This document shows positions 49,136-57,593 of a stretch of 64,000 nt of DNA, one piece after another. This stretch comes from Chloroflexota bacterium (lineage in GTDB: Bacteria > Chloroflexota > Anaerolineae > Aggregatilineales > UBA2796). Within the stretch, counting starts at the first letter, position 1; the number at the start of each line of letters is the position of its first letter. The stretch spans positions 248,001 to 312,000 of the forward strand of contig JAJPHV010000112.1 in the NCBI GenBank assembly GCA_021325095.1, read 5' to 3'. The translations under genes were made by a program, and so were the position numbers. A model generated the notes under the pieces. It was not told where the DNA came from, did not search any database, and was given only the letters and a program-made list of their open reading frames with translations.

Positions 49136-50080
49136 TTACGTACTCAGAATCGTCTCGATCTGGGTGATCACGTCCTCGCTGAGTTTCACGTCGGCGGCCC
49201 CGATGTTTTCCTCCACCTGGGCAACGTGCGTTGCGCCCGTGATGACGCTGCTGACGCCGGGATGGCGCAGCACCCAGGCCAGCGCCAGTTGCGAGCGTGT
49301 CAGGCCCAGGCTGTCGGCAATCGGCTTGAGGCGGCGTACTTTCTCGACGTTGGCGTCGTTGAAAAAGCGCTCCTTGGCCCACGTTTCGTTGGCAAAGCGC
49401 GTCCCTGCCGGGACGCCGTCGTCATACTTCCCGGTCAGCATTCCCATCGCCAGCGGCGAAAAAGCTACCAGCCCGATCCCGCGTGGATGCGTGACAGGCA
49501 GCACGTCGTCCTCGACTCGCTTCCGGTACAGCATCGAATACTGGGGCTGCTCCGTCTGCGGCCTGTACAGGTTGTGTTCGTCGCAGATGTTGCACACTTC
49601 CGCGATCTGTGCGCCGCTCCATTCGGAGGTTCCCCAGTACAGCACTTTGCCGCGCACGATCAGATCGTGCATGGCGCGCGCCGTTTCAAGCAGCGGCGTT
49701 TCCGGATCGGGGCGGTGGCAGAAATAAATATCCAGGTAATCTGTGCCCAGGCGCTGCAAACTCTTGTCGATGCTTTCCATAATGTGCTTGCGTGACAGGC
49801 CGCGGTCATTCACGTCGTCGCTCATCGGCCAGTAGACTTTTGAGGAGATGACGAGGGTGTGCCGGGGGTACTGGCGCAATACCTCGCCCATTTGCTTTTC
49901 GGCCTCACCCTTGCCGTAAATATCGGCGAGATCGAAGAAATTGATCCCACACTCGTAGGCTTTTTCGACCATGCGACGGGCCTCGTCGGCAGGGACTTTG
50001 CCCTCGCCATAATTGATCCAGCCGCCAAAAGAAACCACGCTAACGCGCATTCCCGCGTCCCCCAACCGCCTGTACTGCAT
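49136..50080 (-). CDS. Aldo/keto reductase (Kv-beta-like group)
   Basis: 314 residues, TIM-barrel NADPH-dependent oxidoreductase. Catalytic tetrad seen as FFDLADIYGKGEAE (Asp and Tyr), LVISSKVYW (Lys) and IYFCHRPDPETPL (His). YWGTSEWSGAQI and the C-terminal SSVITGATHVAQVEENI (cofactor phosphate region) fit the voltage-gated K+ channel beta subunit/YghZ-like group. Natural substrate not known. The gene is flanked by the tRNA-Ser pair and a TMEM175-like channel gene on the same strand. Confidence 0.92.
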   Translation of the reverse strand: MQYRRLGDAGMRVSVVSFGGWINYGEGKVPADEARRMVEKAYECGINFFDLADIYGKGEAEKQMGEVLRQYPRHTLVISSKVYWPMSDDVNDRGLSRKHIMESIDKSLQRLGTDYLDIYFCHRPDPETPLLETARAMHDLIVRGKVLYWGTSEWSGAQIAEVCNICDEHNLYRPQTEQPQYSMLYRKRVEDDVLPVTHPRGIGLVAFSPLAMGMLTGKYDDGVPAGTRFANETWAKERFFNDANVEKVRRLKPIADSLGLTRSQLALAWVLRHPGVSSVITGATHVAQVEENIGAADVKLSEDVITQIETILST

Positions 50081-50152
50081 ACTTTATCCTCGTTTCGATA
50101 GTAGAAATGACCCGACTATTGTACTCTGCCCCTGTCACGTGTGGCAGGGTGC

Positions 50153-50803
50153 TCAGGACGCACTCGTCGGGGAAGCAGGCGGCCCGTTATACGGCAAAAG
50201 AAACAGCACTGCCAGCGCTGCATTCACGAACAGGCTGACCCAGATATTGACCAGCGCCAGCAGGGTGGCGGTGAAGTATAGCAGCGGGCCGAAGCGATAC
50301 CGTCCCGTGATACTTCTGACCCAGCGCCGGTCCGCGTTTTCATCCAGCAGACGATGGTTGTGTGCCGCGTACCACCACATGACGTTGAAAGCCAGCGCGA
50401 TCAGCGTAAACGTGCCGGTGTAGATCAGCACGGCCACCGTTCGATCCGGGCGCAGGACATATTCCGCCGCCAGCGAGGTGGGGAAGGGCACAAAGGTGAC
50501 GCCGAGCAGGAGCAGCCCGTTCAGCACCAGAAACCAGTGATCAACGCGCCGAATGTATCGGAACATGCGGTGGTGGTTGAGCCACATGATGCCAATCGTG
50601 GCAAAGCTGGTCAGGAAGGCCATATAGATCGGCCACTGGTTGAGCAGTGCCCTCAGCAGGCTGGTATTTTCGGGCAGGTCATGCGGCACTTTGATGTCCA
50701 GGACGAGCAGCGTGATGGCAATGGCAAATACACCGTCGCTGAAGGCTTCGGTGCGCGCGGTGTCGTCCCTCATCTCTGGCGAACGGCGCAGGTCGATGCT
50801 CAT
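50153..50803 (-). CDS. TMEM175/DUF1211-family membrane protein
   Basis: 216 residues with six hydrophobic segments. The family signature RTEAFSDGVFAIAITLLVLDIKVP (RxxxFSD) is at residues 17-40; FATIGIMWLNHHRMFRYI and LNGLLLLGVTFVPFPTSLAAEY are the usual second and third helical regions. Bacterial members form tetrameric potassium-leak channels. It ends 72 bases before the start of the aldo/keto reductase gene on the same strand, so the two may form a channel/beta-subunit-like unit, though that is speculation. Confidence 0.9.
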   Translation of the reverse strand: MSIDLRRSPEMRDDTARTEAFSDGVFAIAITLLVLDIKVPHDLPENTSLLRALLNQWPIYMAFLTSFATIGIMWLNHHRMFRYIRRVDHWFLVLNGLLLLGVTFVPFPTSLAAEYVLRPDRTVAVLIYTGTFTLIALAFNVMWWYAAHNHRLLDENADRRWVRSITGRYRFGPLLYFTATLLALVNIWVSLFVNAALAVLFLLPYNGPPASPTSAS

Positions 50804-50971
50804 AATTCGGTTTGATCAACAGTTCAGGGTTTGACGAGATTATAGCAAACCAGGGGATCGGCAGCCCAACGGGTCACCTATCGTGGCTTGCGGCGTCCAT
50901 GAGTTCAATACGAAAACAGGTATAATTGAGCGAGACTCCGATTCGCCTTGTGGCTGCAAAAGGATACGACG

Positions 50972-52276
50972 ATGACTACTTCGCTTGCCGACGCGCAGGA
51001 ATGCTACCAGCGCGCCCTGATGCTGCAACAGCCTGCTGACGTGATTGCGCAGACCCGGCGCGGCCTGGGCCTGCTTGACGGAACCAGCAGCCCCGAAGCG
51101 GATACACTGCGCCTGCAACTGCTTGATCTCGAACTGCACATCCAGTCCAGCGAATCCTATCTTCCGCCGCCCGCCGACACGACGGAGCGCTTTGCGCAGC
51201 TTGCTGCGCAGAGTAACCAGTCCGTGTTCCAGGCACGCGCCCTGTATTACCAGGGTATCATCACCTGGGCGTCGCGTAGCTTCATGGATGGGGTGGCAGC
51301 GCTGCGCCAGGCCGTCGAGGCGCTGGCCGCCTGCGGTGACGTAGAAGGGCAGTTTAGCGCGGTCAGTTCGTTGGGGTTGTTCACATCCGTCACCGGGAAT
51401 CTGGACGGCGGCATCGCCCTGATGCGGGACGGCCTGGCGCTGTACGACCAGCTTGACCCGGCCCGGCGCGAACTGCCTGCATTCCAACTGGTGCGCGCCC
51501 GGCTGATGGTGCGGATTGGCCTGAATCTCTTCGACCTGGACTATTTTGACGAGGCACTGTCCTGGCTGGCCCAGGCACGGGAAGTTTACGAGCGCATCGG
51601 GCGACTCTTCGGCTGCACCACCGAGTACGCGCAGCTTTATGCCCGTGTTGGCTGGTGGCAGGAAGCGGAACACTGGGCACAGTTGGGTATAAGGCACGGC
51701 CCCACCGAGTCGGATCGCGCCTATGCGCAAACGCTCTACGGTTTCACGTTGGGCCAGCAGGGGAAGATCGCCCAGGCGATAGCCGAAGTTGAGCAGGCAC
51801 TGTCAACCGTCACCCGCTTGAACCTGGAACGCTGGCAGATCGCGCTGGCAAGTGTCTATATGGGCGATTTGCTGCTGGCCGACGGCCCGGCGCACGACCT
51901 GGCCCGCGCCGAGGCGTACAGCGATGTGGGCTTCGAGATCGGCGAGGCCGGGGTCGTGCATTACGGCAGCATCTACGGCCTGGTCAACAAGGCGCGGATC
52001 GCGCTGGAGCAGGGCGATGCGGAACGTGCCGCCGCGTTGGCGGTGGATGCCGCAGATCGCGTGCGGGCGCGCAAAACGCTGACGCTGGTGCGTGAGGAGG
52101 AAGTCTTGTACTGGGAATACCGGGCCTTGCAGGCTGCCGGGCGCGATGGGCGGTCATCGCTGGCTGATGCACATGAACGGCTGCAAGTGGCTGCCTCACG
52201 GATGAGCGACCCGGCTATGCGCGATTCGTTCCTGAGCGCTGTGCCGGTGCACCGTGCGATTATGGAGGCGTTCTGA
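50972..52276 (+). CDS. TPR-repeat protein
   Basis: 434 residues from ATG 50972 with AAGGA eight bases upstream; TATAAT at 50921-50926 is a candidate -10. The whole protein is built of TPR-like helical pairs, e.g. ADAQECYQRALMLQQ, MDGVAALRQAVEALAACGD, LDGGIALMRDGLALYDQL, FDEALSWLAQAREVYERIG, GKIAQAIAEVEQALSTV and AEAYSDVGFEIGEAGV. There is no signal peptide, DNA-binding or enzyme domain, unlike the related C-terminal parts of LuxR/MalT-type regulators. It is probably a cytoplasmic protein-interaction scaffold. It stands alone, ending in a strong hairpin. Confidence 0.85.
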   Translation: MTTSLADAQECYQRALMLQQPADVIAQTRRGLGLLDGTSSPEADTLRLQLLDLELHIQSSESYLPPPADTTERFAQLAAQSNQSVFQARALYYQGIITWASRSFMDGVAALRQAVEALAACGDVEGQFSAVSSLGLFTSVTGNLDGGIALMRDGLALYDQLDPARRELPAFQLVRARLMVRIGLNLFDLDYFDEALSWLAQAREVYERIGRLFGCTTEYAQLYARVGWWQEAEHWAQLGIRHGPTESDRAYAQTLYGFTLGQQGKIAQAIAEVEQALSTVTRLNLERWQIALASVYMGDLLLADGPAHDLARAEAYSDVGFEIGEAGVVHYGSIYGLVNKARIALEQGDAERAAALAVDAADRVRARKTLTLVREEEVLYWEYRALQAAGRDGRSSLADAHERLQVAASRMSDPAMRDSFLSAVPVHRAIMEAF

Positions 52277-52277
52277 C

Positions 52278-52311
52278 GCCATCCCCGCTGGTGGAATGGA
52301 GCGGGGATGGC
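52278..52311. terminator. Perfect 12-bp hairpin between convergent genes
   Basis: GCCATCCCCGCT (52278-52289) pairs with AGCGGGGATGGC (52300-52311) across a ten-base loop, two bases after the TPR stop codon and 15 before the DUF4397 stop. It can serve both directions; T-runs are short. Confidence 0.6.
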
Positions 52312-52326
52312 TGTAACCCTGGCGCT

Positions 52327-53361
52327 TTACCCGGCTGGCGTGGCGGCAAGAGTAGCGGCAGGGGTTGCGGTCGCTTGAGTCAGGTGATCCTCGGTAATGC
52401 CCATCTGAGTCGCCACGCCCGTCCCATTGATGGTGATCGTAATGTCGCGGCCAGGACGTAGTTGAGGCGCGACAAAGGCCAGTTCCGAACTGTTGGGGGC
52501 ACTGCCTGCGGCGCGTAACACGAACGTGGTCGCACCGCTGGGTACGGGGATAAAGTCGGTGCTTGTCCCGGCTGCAAGGCCTCTGACGAAAGGCTGATCG
52601 TTGCCCTTGATGTAAACGTCGGCGGTGGCCCCACCGTTGTTGACGATCCGCACGCGCGTCGTTTCCTGCTCACTGTCCAGGACAACGAAACGAACCGGCG
52701 GATCGCCTTCCATACCGCCTATGATCATCAGCGAATACACTTTATCTGCTTCCAGGTTAAGGTTATCCACGCTGGCGACTCTCTTGCCCGCGCCGCTTTG
52801 AACCTCGAAGCTATACGTGCCCGGCGCAACGTCAACGTCGCCGGAAGAACTCAGGTACTGCAAGTCCTGCCCATAGACGGTACCGGTGTTGTCCTTCACC
52901 GTCAGGTAAGGGCCGCCCCACACCATATTGAAGACCCGGACGCGCGCGTTGCCGCGTGTGCCGCTGCGCACCAGCACCAGTGGTTCGAGCACGAAGGCTT
53001 TGCGGCTGGCGAGTCCTGCTGCCGCGATGATTTCCGATTGATTGGGCTTGACGCGGCGGTTGAGCCGGAACAGTACCTCGCCATCCGGGCCAGAACCGGC
53101 AGGCCGAACCACGTATCCCTGTACGGTGGAAGGCAGCGTCATAAATGGTGTCGCCTGTCCATAAGCTAGGTTGCTCACCACCGGGGTCTGACTGTTGTCG
53201 CCTGCATAGATGTCGATGGGCGGTACGTCGATGGCAGTGTGGATAAACCGGACGAAACCGAAGTTGTCGCCGGATGGATTCTGGGCGGCGGCTGGCATGA
53301 TTGCGCCAAACGTTGTGAAGAGCAGCGCAGCGCCAGCCAGCAACACGCGGTGTAAAATCAT
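52327..53361 (-). CDS. Secreted DUF4397-domain protein
   Basis: 344 residues. Signal peptide at residues 1-26 (HRVLLAGAALLFTTFGAIM, cut near AAAQN). The mature protein begins with the DUF4397 pattern FVRFIHTAIDVPPIDIYAGD and NLAYGQATPFMTLPS, continues with ARVRVFNMVWGGPYLTVKD, DVAPGTYSFEVQSGAG and YSLMIIGGMEGDPPVRFVVLD, and repeats the beta pattern in RVRIVNNGGATADVYIKG, suggesting three related Ig-like modules. These proteins are extracellular with no known catalysis. The C-terminus is Ala/Thr-rich (TATPAATLAATPAG), a likely spacer. Confidence 0.85.
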   Translation of the reverse strand: MILHRVLLAGAALLFTTFGAIMPAAAQNPSGDNFGFVRFIHTAIDVPPIDIYAGDNSQTPVVSNLAYGQATPFMTLPSTVQGYVVRPAGSGPDGEVLFRLNRRVKPNQSEIIAAAGLASRKAFVLEPLVLVRSGTRGNARVRVFNMVWGGPYLTVKDNTGTVYGQDLQYLSSSGDVDVAPGTYSFEVQSGAGKRVASVDNLNLEADKVYSLMIIGGMEGDPPVRFVVLDSEQETTRVRIVNNGGATADVYIKGNDQPFVRGLAAGTSTDFIPVPSGATTFVLRAAGSAPNSSELAFVAPQLRPGRDITITINGTGVATQMGITEDHLTQATATPAATLAATPAG

Positions 53362-53551
53362 AAAGTCAGCCTCTCCTACAGAACCAGTACAGCGATGCGA
53401 CCGGGATACTTCCTCCCCTACGACATGTCAACGGGAATACAGAGCGTGAACCAGGCGCATTGTAGCTCATTTTACCGCAAGAGAGGGTGCTCCTCAGCAT
53501 TTGTTAACCGCAGACGAGCATGACGGCTTCTCGACGTTCAGCTTACGCTCA

Positions 53552-53580
53552 TCGACAGTCTGCGGCGGCAATGGTACAAT
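53552..53580 (+). promoter_or_regulatory. Sigma-70-type promoter of the lipoprotein gene
   Basis: TCGACA (53552-53557), exactly 17 bases, and TACAAT (53575-53580), each one mismatch from consensus. The start would be about 35 bases before ATG 53624. Confidence 0.65.
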
Positions 53581-53623
53581 CGCTGAATTGTGTGTCAGTC
53601 ATGGACTGTGGATGGAGATGTTG

Positions 53624-54385
53624 ATGTCCAAAGCAAAAATCGGTGGTTTGATGGTGCTGGTGGCCCTCCTGACGGCGTGCAATATCGTCGCACCCAACGG
53701 TGTGCCGCCTACCGTCGTCATGATGGTCATTACCAATACACCTGACCCCAATGTTATTTCGGTCACGGTGACCCCTGCGGGCAACGCAACAGCGCCAGCG
53801 ACCTCGAGCAGCACTATCGGGGCGGTTGCGACAGGGGAAGCGCCGACATTCACGCCGGTTGTCTTGCAGGCCACCAACACGCCAGCCCCTTCACTGCCCA
53901 CCGCCACCTTCGGCCCAACCCAGACTCTGAGTCCATTCCCGACGGAAACCCGTGCCAAGTTGTACATTGCGCAGGAAGACTTTGAGCACGGTTACATGTT
54001 CTGGATCTCCACCCAGCGCGTGATCTGGGTGCTCTTTAACGCGGACAGCAGCGGCAAGACCGGTGAATGGCGCAGCTACCCGGACACGTTCGTGGATGGC
54101 GAGCCGGAGTTTGACCCCAACCTGAACCCACCAGCCGCCAACCTGTACCAGCCGAGGCGCGGCTTTGGCAAGCTGTGGCGGAACACGCCGGGGTTGAAAG
54201 AACAGTTGGGCTGGGCCACAACGCCCGAATTTGCGCTGAATACGACTTACGTCTACCAGCCGGGCGGCTATCTGGATAGCAACGACAAGTATGTGCCCCA
54301 ACCCGGCAAGCACTTCATCACCACCCTCAGCCGCCAGGTATTTGCCCTGTCCGAAGGCGATCACCGCTGGGAGCGCGTCGGCTAG
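53624..54385 (+). CDS. Lipoprotein with conserved C-terminal domain (paralogue of the one at 55.9 kb)
   Basis: About 253 residues from ATG 53624, with GGAG seven bases upstream; ATG 53612/53618 are less favoured. Residues 1-18 end in a lipobox (VLVALLTAC), so the protein is lipid-anchored outside the membrane. A Thr/Pro/Ala-rich spacer runs to about residue 108. The C-terminal 145 residues form a domain with FEHGYMFWISTQRVIWVLF, YQPRRGFGKLWRNTPGLKEQLGWATTPEF and HFITTLSRQVFALSE. The same pattern occurs in the lipoprotein at 55916-56773. Function unknown; it is probably a surface-exposed domain. Confidence 0.8.
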   Translation: MSKAKIGGLMVLVALLTACNIVAPNGVPPTVVMMVITNTPDPNVISVTVTPAGNATAPATSSSTIGAVATGEAPTFTPVVLQATNTPAPSLPTATFGPTQTLSPFPTETRAKLYIAQEDFEHGYMFWISTQRVIWVLFNADSSGKTGEWRSYPDTFVDGEPEFDPNLNPPAANLYQPRRGFGKLWRNTPGLKEQLGWATTPEFALNTTYVYQPGGYLDSNDKYVPQPGKHFITTLSRQVFALSEGDHRWERVG

Positions 54386-54403
54386 AACGCATCTGCGAGC
54401 AAC

Positions 54404-54437
54404 GGGATTGAGCGACACGCGCTGTTGGCTCAATCCC
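54404..54437 (+). terminator. 10-bp hairpin after the lipoprotein gene
   Basis: GGGATTGAGC (54404-54413) and GCTCAATCCC (54428-54437) close a 14-base loop, followed by TTACCTCTTCTCC. It lies 18 bases after the stop codon and just before the methyltransferase gene. Confidence 0.55.
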
Positions 54438-54475
54438 TTACCTCTTCTCCTCATCCATCTGGGCAGGTATTGGGT

Positions 54476-55057
54476 ATGGAACCGGAAATTCGGGGTTTGC
54501 TCAACGAATTGGAGGCGTTTGGCCGCGAGCACGATCAGCGTGAGCCAGACCACAGCAAGAAGATGCTGAACCTGGAACCGGACACAGCCCACCTGATCAG
54601 CGTCCTGGTCCGAAGCAGCCAGCGCAGACACCTCCTGGAGATCGGAACCTCCAACGGCTACAGCACCATCTGGCTGGCCTGGGCGGCCAGGGCCACCGGT
54701 GGCCGTGTAACCAGCATCGACAGGGACGCCAGCAAACACGGCATGGCCGATGCGAATCTGCGACGGGCGGGTCTGCGTGATCGCGTCGATCTGGTGCTGG
54801 GCGATGCAACGGAAGTGATTGCCAGGCTGCCGGGTCAATTCGACCTGGTATTCTTCGATGCGGATCGGATCAGTGCTCCGGTGCAGTTTCAACTGCTCGA
54901 ATCCCGATTGCTGCCGGGCGCGCTTGTGCTGGCCGACAATGCCTTATCACATCCCGATCAGATCAAAGATTACCTGACGACCATCCAGGCCCGCCCGGAC
55001 TTCGATCACGTGGTCGTGCCCATCGGCAAAGGGTTGAGCGTCGCCTACAAGGCTTGA
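54476..55057 (+). CDS. O-methyltransferase family protein (class I SAM-dependent)
   Basis: 193 residues from ATG 54476. Rossmann-like methyltransferase: motif I HLLEIGTSNGYSTIWLAWAA (SAM-binding), VTSIDRDASKHGMADANLRRAG (acidic residue binding the ribose), VDLVLGDATEVI, and FDLVFFDADRISAPVQ followed by LVLADNALSH, which in the O-methyltransferase_3 (CCoAOMT-like) group supply the metal Asp/Asn. Acceptor unknown; such proteins methylate catechols or polyketide intermediates. It is 90 bases downstream of the lipoprotein gene with a hairpin between. Confidence 0.9.
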   Translation: MEPEIRGLLNELEAFGREHDQREPDHSKKMLNLEPDTAHLISVLVRSSQRRHLLEIGTSNGYSTIWLAWAARATGGRVTSIDRDASKHGMADANLRRAGLRDRVDLVLGDATEVIARLPGQFDLVFFDADRISAPVQFQLLESRLLPGALVLADNALSHPDQIKDYLTTIQARPDFDHVVVPIGKGLSVAYKA

Positions 55058-55102
55058 ACGCCGCGCGCACATGGTGAGATAGGCGGCCAACTCCGCCCGC
55101 AC

Positions 55103-55801
55103 TCAGATAGGCTCTGCGTTCTGGTTGCTTTCGCTCGTCCCGACACGACGATGCGTCCCGGTCAGCGTGTGGTGGCGGTGAGCCTTGCGGACGAAGGCCA
55201 GGAAGGGGTAAGCAAGGGTCGCGGGGTCAGCCTTGCCGGATTCGAGCGCGGCTTTGTTTGCCATTTCAAAGTCGCGGTGCATGTTCTCCACGGCGCTCAA
55301 CTGCATGGCGGCTGGTTCGACGGAGAACAGCGCGATGAGCGTGGTGTAATTCCCTGGCACAAAGCACAGCCACTGGTTGTTTTCCATCGCCGTGCTGCGC
55401 ATCCCGGCCCGGAAGATTTCGCGGGTGGCGGCGCGGTAACTGCTCAACATCGGCACAAGCAGCGCCGGGTCAATGGAGAAATCGCCGAGCGTCTCGATGG
55501 GCAGCCCGCTTTCGTTGCTGAAGATGGCGGCCCCAAGCATCCGCGCCGTCAGACGCTTTTTCAGGTCGAAGGTATCTTCACCATCGAGGTTGGTGAGCGC
55601 CGATAGATCGTCCGGGTTGGCAGCCAACTGAAGCAGATGCGTCATCCGGCGGTGGTAGCGGTCATACAACTGGTGGAATTGAACGCGATTGATCGCGCCG
55701 TTGGCAAAATCATCGACGAGCTGCCGGATTTTAGCCTGCAAATCCTGAAGCGTAGCGCTCAGGTCGTCCGGCGGCAGCGAGGTCGAGGTCAGGTCGCTCA
55801 T
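55103..55801 (-). CDS. Hypothetical protein with roadblock/LC7-like C-terminal region
   Basis: 232 residues, soluble. Residues 15-60 are helical (TLQDLQAKIRQLVDDFANG, then INRVQFHQLYDRYHRRM). Residues 85-185 have the alternating strand/helix order of the roadblock/longin-like fold: RMLGAAIFSNESGLPIETLGDF, LLSSYRAATREIF-type helix (VPMLSSYRAATREIFRAG), ENNQWLCFVPGNYTTLIALFS and a closing helix. Bacterial roadblock proteins partner with small GTPases such as MglA; none is encoded here. The assignment is from pattern only. Isolated between the methyltransferase and lipoprotein genes. Confidence 0.65.
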   Translation of the reverse strand: MSDLTSTSLPPDDLSATLQDLQAKIRQLVDDFANGAINRVQFHQLYDRYHRRMTHLLQLAANPDDLSALTNLDGEDTFDLKKRLTARMLGAAIFSNESGLPIETLGDFSIDPALLVPMLSSYRAATREIFRAGMRSTAMENNQWLCFVPGNYTTLIALFSVEPAAMQLSAVENMHRDFEMANKAALESGKADPATLAYPFLAFVRKAHRHHTLTGTHRRVGTSESNQNAEPI

Positions 55802-55915
55802 AAGGCCCTTTGAGCTAAAGTGGGAGTCGCCAGTAATCCGTTTCCAATGCGATATAAATTAATTATAAATCAACTCTCGCGCCGAACTTGTCAATTTTTC
55901 CCCAATTTCTGATGG

Positions 55916-56773
55916 CTAGGTTCCGGGCTTCACGATCTGCCAGCCAGCCAGGTCGGCATTGAGCTGGTAAACCTCGTTGTGCGGGCCGCGAATGTAGCGG
56001 CTGCCTACCGAGTCGATTTGCAGGACGGAGGGGTAAGGCAATTCGGGGCCGGTTGCCCAACCGAGCCGCTGGCGGACGCGGGGCTTGGTTCGCCAGACCA
56101 GCCCGAAGCCACGCATGGGTTGGAACAGGCCCTCCGGCGGCGTGATCGAGGGATCACTGTCCGGGCTGCCCTCCTGCCACGTATCAACAAACTGCTGCCA
56201 GCCGGGCTTGTTTGGCGGCTGGTACACCACAAAAATGGTGCGCTGCGGCGCAAACCAGATCATGAAGCCGCGCTCAAATTGCTGGAAGTTGGCCGGGCCG
56301 TTCGTGTAGGGAGCAATCGGGCAATCTGACGGGCGCGGGACAAAAAACCAGCGCTCGGCGCAGGCCAGCGGCGTACCCGTTCCGGGAGTCCGGGTGGGGG
56401 CTGGCGTCCGTGAAGGTCTGGGAGTAAGGGTTGCCGTCGGCAAGTCTGTCGGCGTGGCCGTATCGGTGGGGGTCAGGGTTGGCGTGCGGGTGGGGCGCGG
56501 CGTCAGGCTGGGCGGCAGTGTGGCCTGCGTTGGCGTGTCGCTGGGCGTTGGCGTGGCTGTCGGCGTCTCCGTCGGGTCAGGTGTGACGGGGGTAGCAGTG
56601 GGCGTGGCGCTCGGAACCTGCGCCCCCTTTGTCCCCGGAGCCAGGGTGATTTCGCTGATCAGTTGCGGCGGCGGCGGCGGCGTGGTCGTGCTGGCGCACG
56701 CGCTGAGGAGCAACGTGACAAGCGGCAGGAGGAGCATGATCAGTTTTGTGTGCCGTAGAGTGTGCTGCATCAC
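55916..56773 (-). CDS. Lipoprotein with Thr/Pro linker and conserved C-terminal domain
   Basis: 285 residues. Signal sequence with lipobox (LLLPLVTLLLSAC), then a linker of TPT/PTATPT-type repeats (about residues 45-130), and a C-terminal domain from about residue 140. That domain shares its layout with the lipoprotein at 53.6 kb: FERGFMIWFAPQRTIFVVY against FEHGYMFWISTQRVIWVLF, and FQPMRGFGLVWRTKPRVRQRLGWATGPEL against the equivalent segment there. A pair of Cys (LACAERWF and PSDCPI) is unique to this copy. It is probably displayed at the surface. No operon partner; wecG lies upstream by 16 bases on the same strand and may be co-transcribed. Confidence 0.82.
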   Translation of the reverse strand: MMQHTLRHTKLIMLLLPLVTLLLSACASTTTPPPPPQLISEITLAPGTKGAQVPSATPTATPVTPDPTETPTATPTPSDTPTQATLPPSLTPRPTRTPTLTPTDTATPTDLPTATLTPRPSRTPAPTRTPGTGTPLACAERWFFVPRPSDCPIAPYTNGPANFQQFERGFMIWFAPQRTIFVVYQPPNKPGWQQFVDTWQEGSPDSDPSITPPEGLFQPMRGFGLVWRTKPRVRQRLGWATGPELPYPSVLQIDSVGSRYIRGPHNEVYQLNADLAGWQIVKPGT

Positions 56774-56789
56774 GTTTCGAGGAATTGCC

Positions 56790-57593
56790 CTAGCCGTACC
56801 ATAAGTCGGCCACAGGTTGGGTGCCTTGCGAGTCGAAGTGGCGTAGGCCAGCTTTTTGCAGGGCGATTTGCGCCATGTAGACCGGATTGAGCAGCAAGTA
56901 GCGCCGCCATAAGCGCTTCGGCTCCTGGCTCAACCTGAACAGCCACTCCAATCCGGCGCGCTGCATCCAGGCGGGGGCCTGGCGCTTGGTTCCTGCATGA
57001 AAGTCAAATGCCGCGCCTACTGCCATAATCGGCATGGATAACAGGCTTTCAAATTCGTAGGCCCACACTTCCTGACGAGGGCAGCCCAGTCCGGCGCACA
57101 CCAAGCGGGCGTTTGAGCATAGGATACGCTCAACCAGCGCGTCTCTCTCATCGACGGTCAGGCGACGAAAACGCGACGGTTCTTTGCCCGCCACTTGCAG
57201 TCCGGGAAACTGCGTCCGTAGATTGGCTTCCATCCTGGCGAGCACTTCGGGTGTACTGCCGTATAAATAGACCGGCAGTCCTCTTTTTTCCATTTCTGCG
57301 TAGACTTTCAGCGTCAGGTCCGGCCCGTATACTCTCTGGCGCAATCCGGCGCTGTGAAGGAAATTGAGTGCCCAACGCACGGGCTGGCCGTCTGGAACGA
57401 CGAGATCGAGGTGATTCAGCCGAAATCGCTGGTCAGGATCGGCAAAGCCCGTCATCACACCGTGCACAGCCAGCGCGGATACAGATAGTGGTTTGTGCTG
57501 TTCGGCAGCTTCTATGATGATCTGAACAGCCGCCTCGTAATCAATGACGTTGACCAGCACTCCCAAAATGGAGCGCTTGCCTTCGTTGATCAA
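56790..57593 (-). CDS. WecG/TagA/CpsF-family glycosyltransferase
   Basis: About 267 residues. TTG 57593 is preferred as start: GGAGG stands five bases upstream and the TTGA overlaps the epimerase stop by four bases; TTG 57605 is the alternative. GT26 motifs: [15 protein letters not shown] (active-site Asp), [27 protein letters not shown], and [18 protein letters not shown], with [29 protein letters not shown] near the end. Members add ManNAc or similar to undecaprenyl-PP-GlcNAc in wall or capsule polymer synthesis. Confidence 0.92.
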   Translation of the reverse strand: MINEGKRSILGVLVNVIDYEAAVQIIIEAAEQHKPLSVSALAVHGVMTGFADPDQRFRLNHLDLVVPDGQPVRWALNFLHSAGLRQRVYGPDLTLKVYAEMEKRGLPVYLYGSTPEVLARMEANLRTQFPGLQVAGKEPSRFRRLTVDERDALVERILCSNARLVCAGLGCPRQEVWAYEFESLLSMPIMAVGAAFDFHAGTKRQAPAWMQRAGLEWLFRLSQEPKRLWRRYLLLNPVYMAQIALQKAGLRHFDSQGTQPVADLWYG

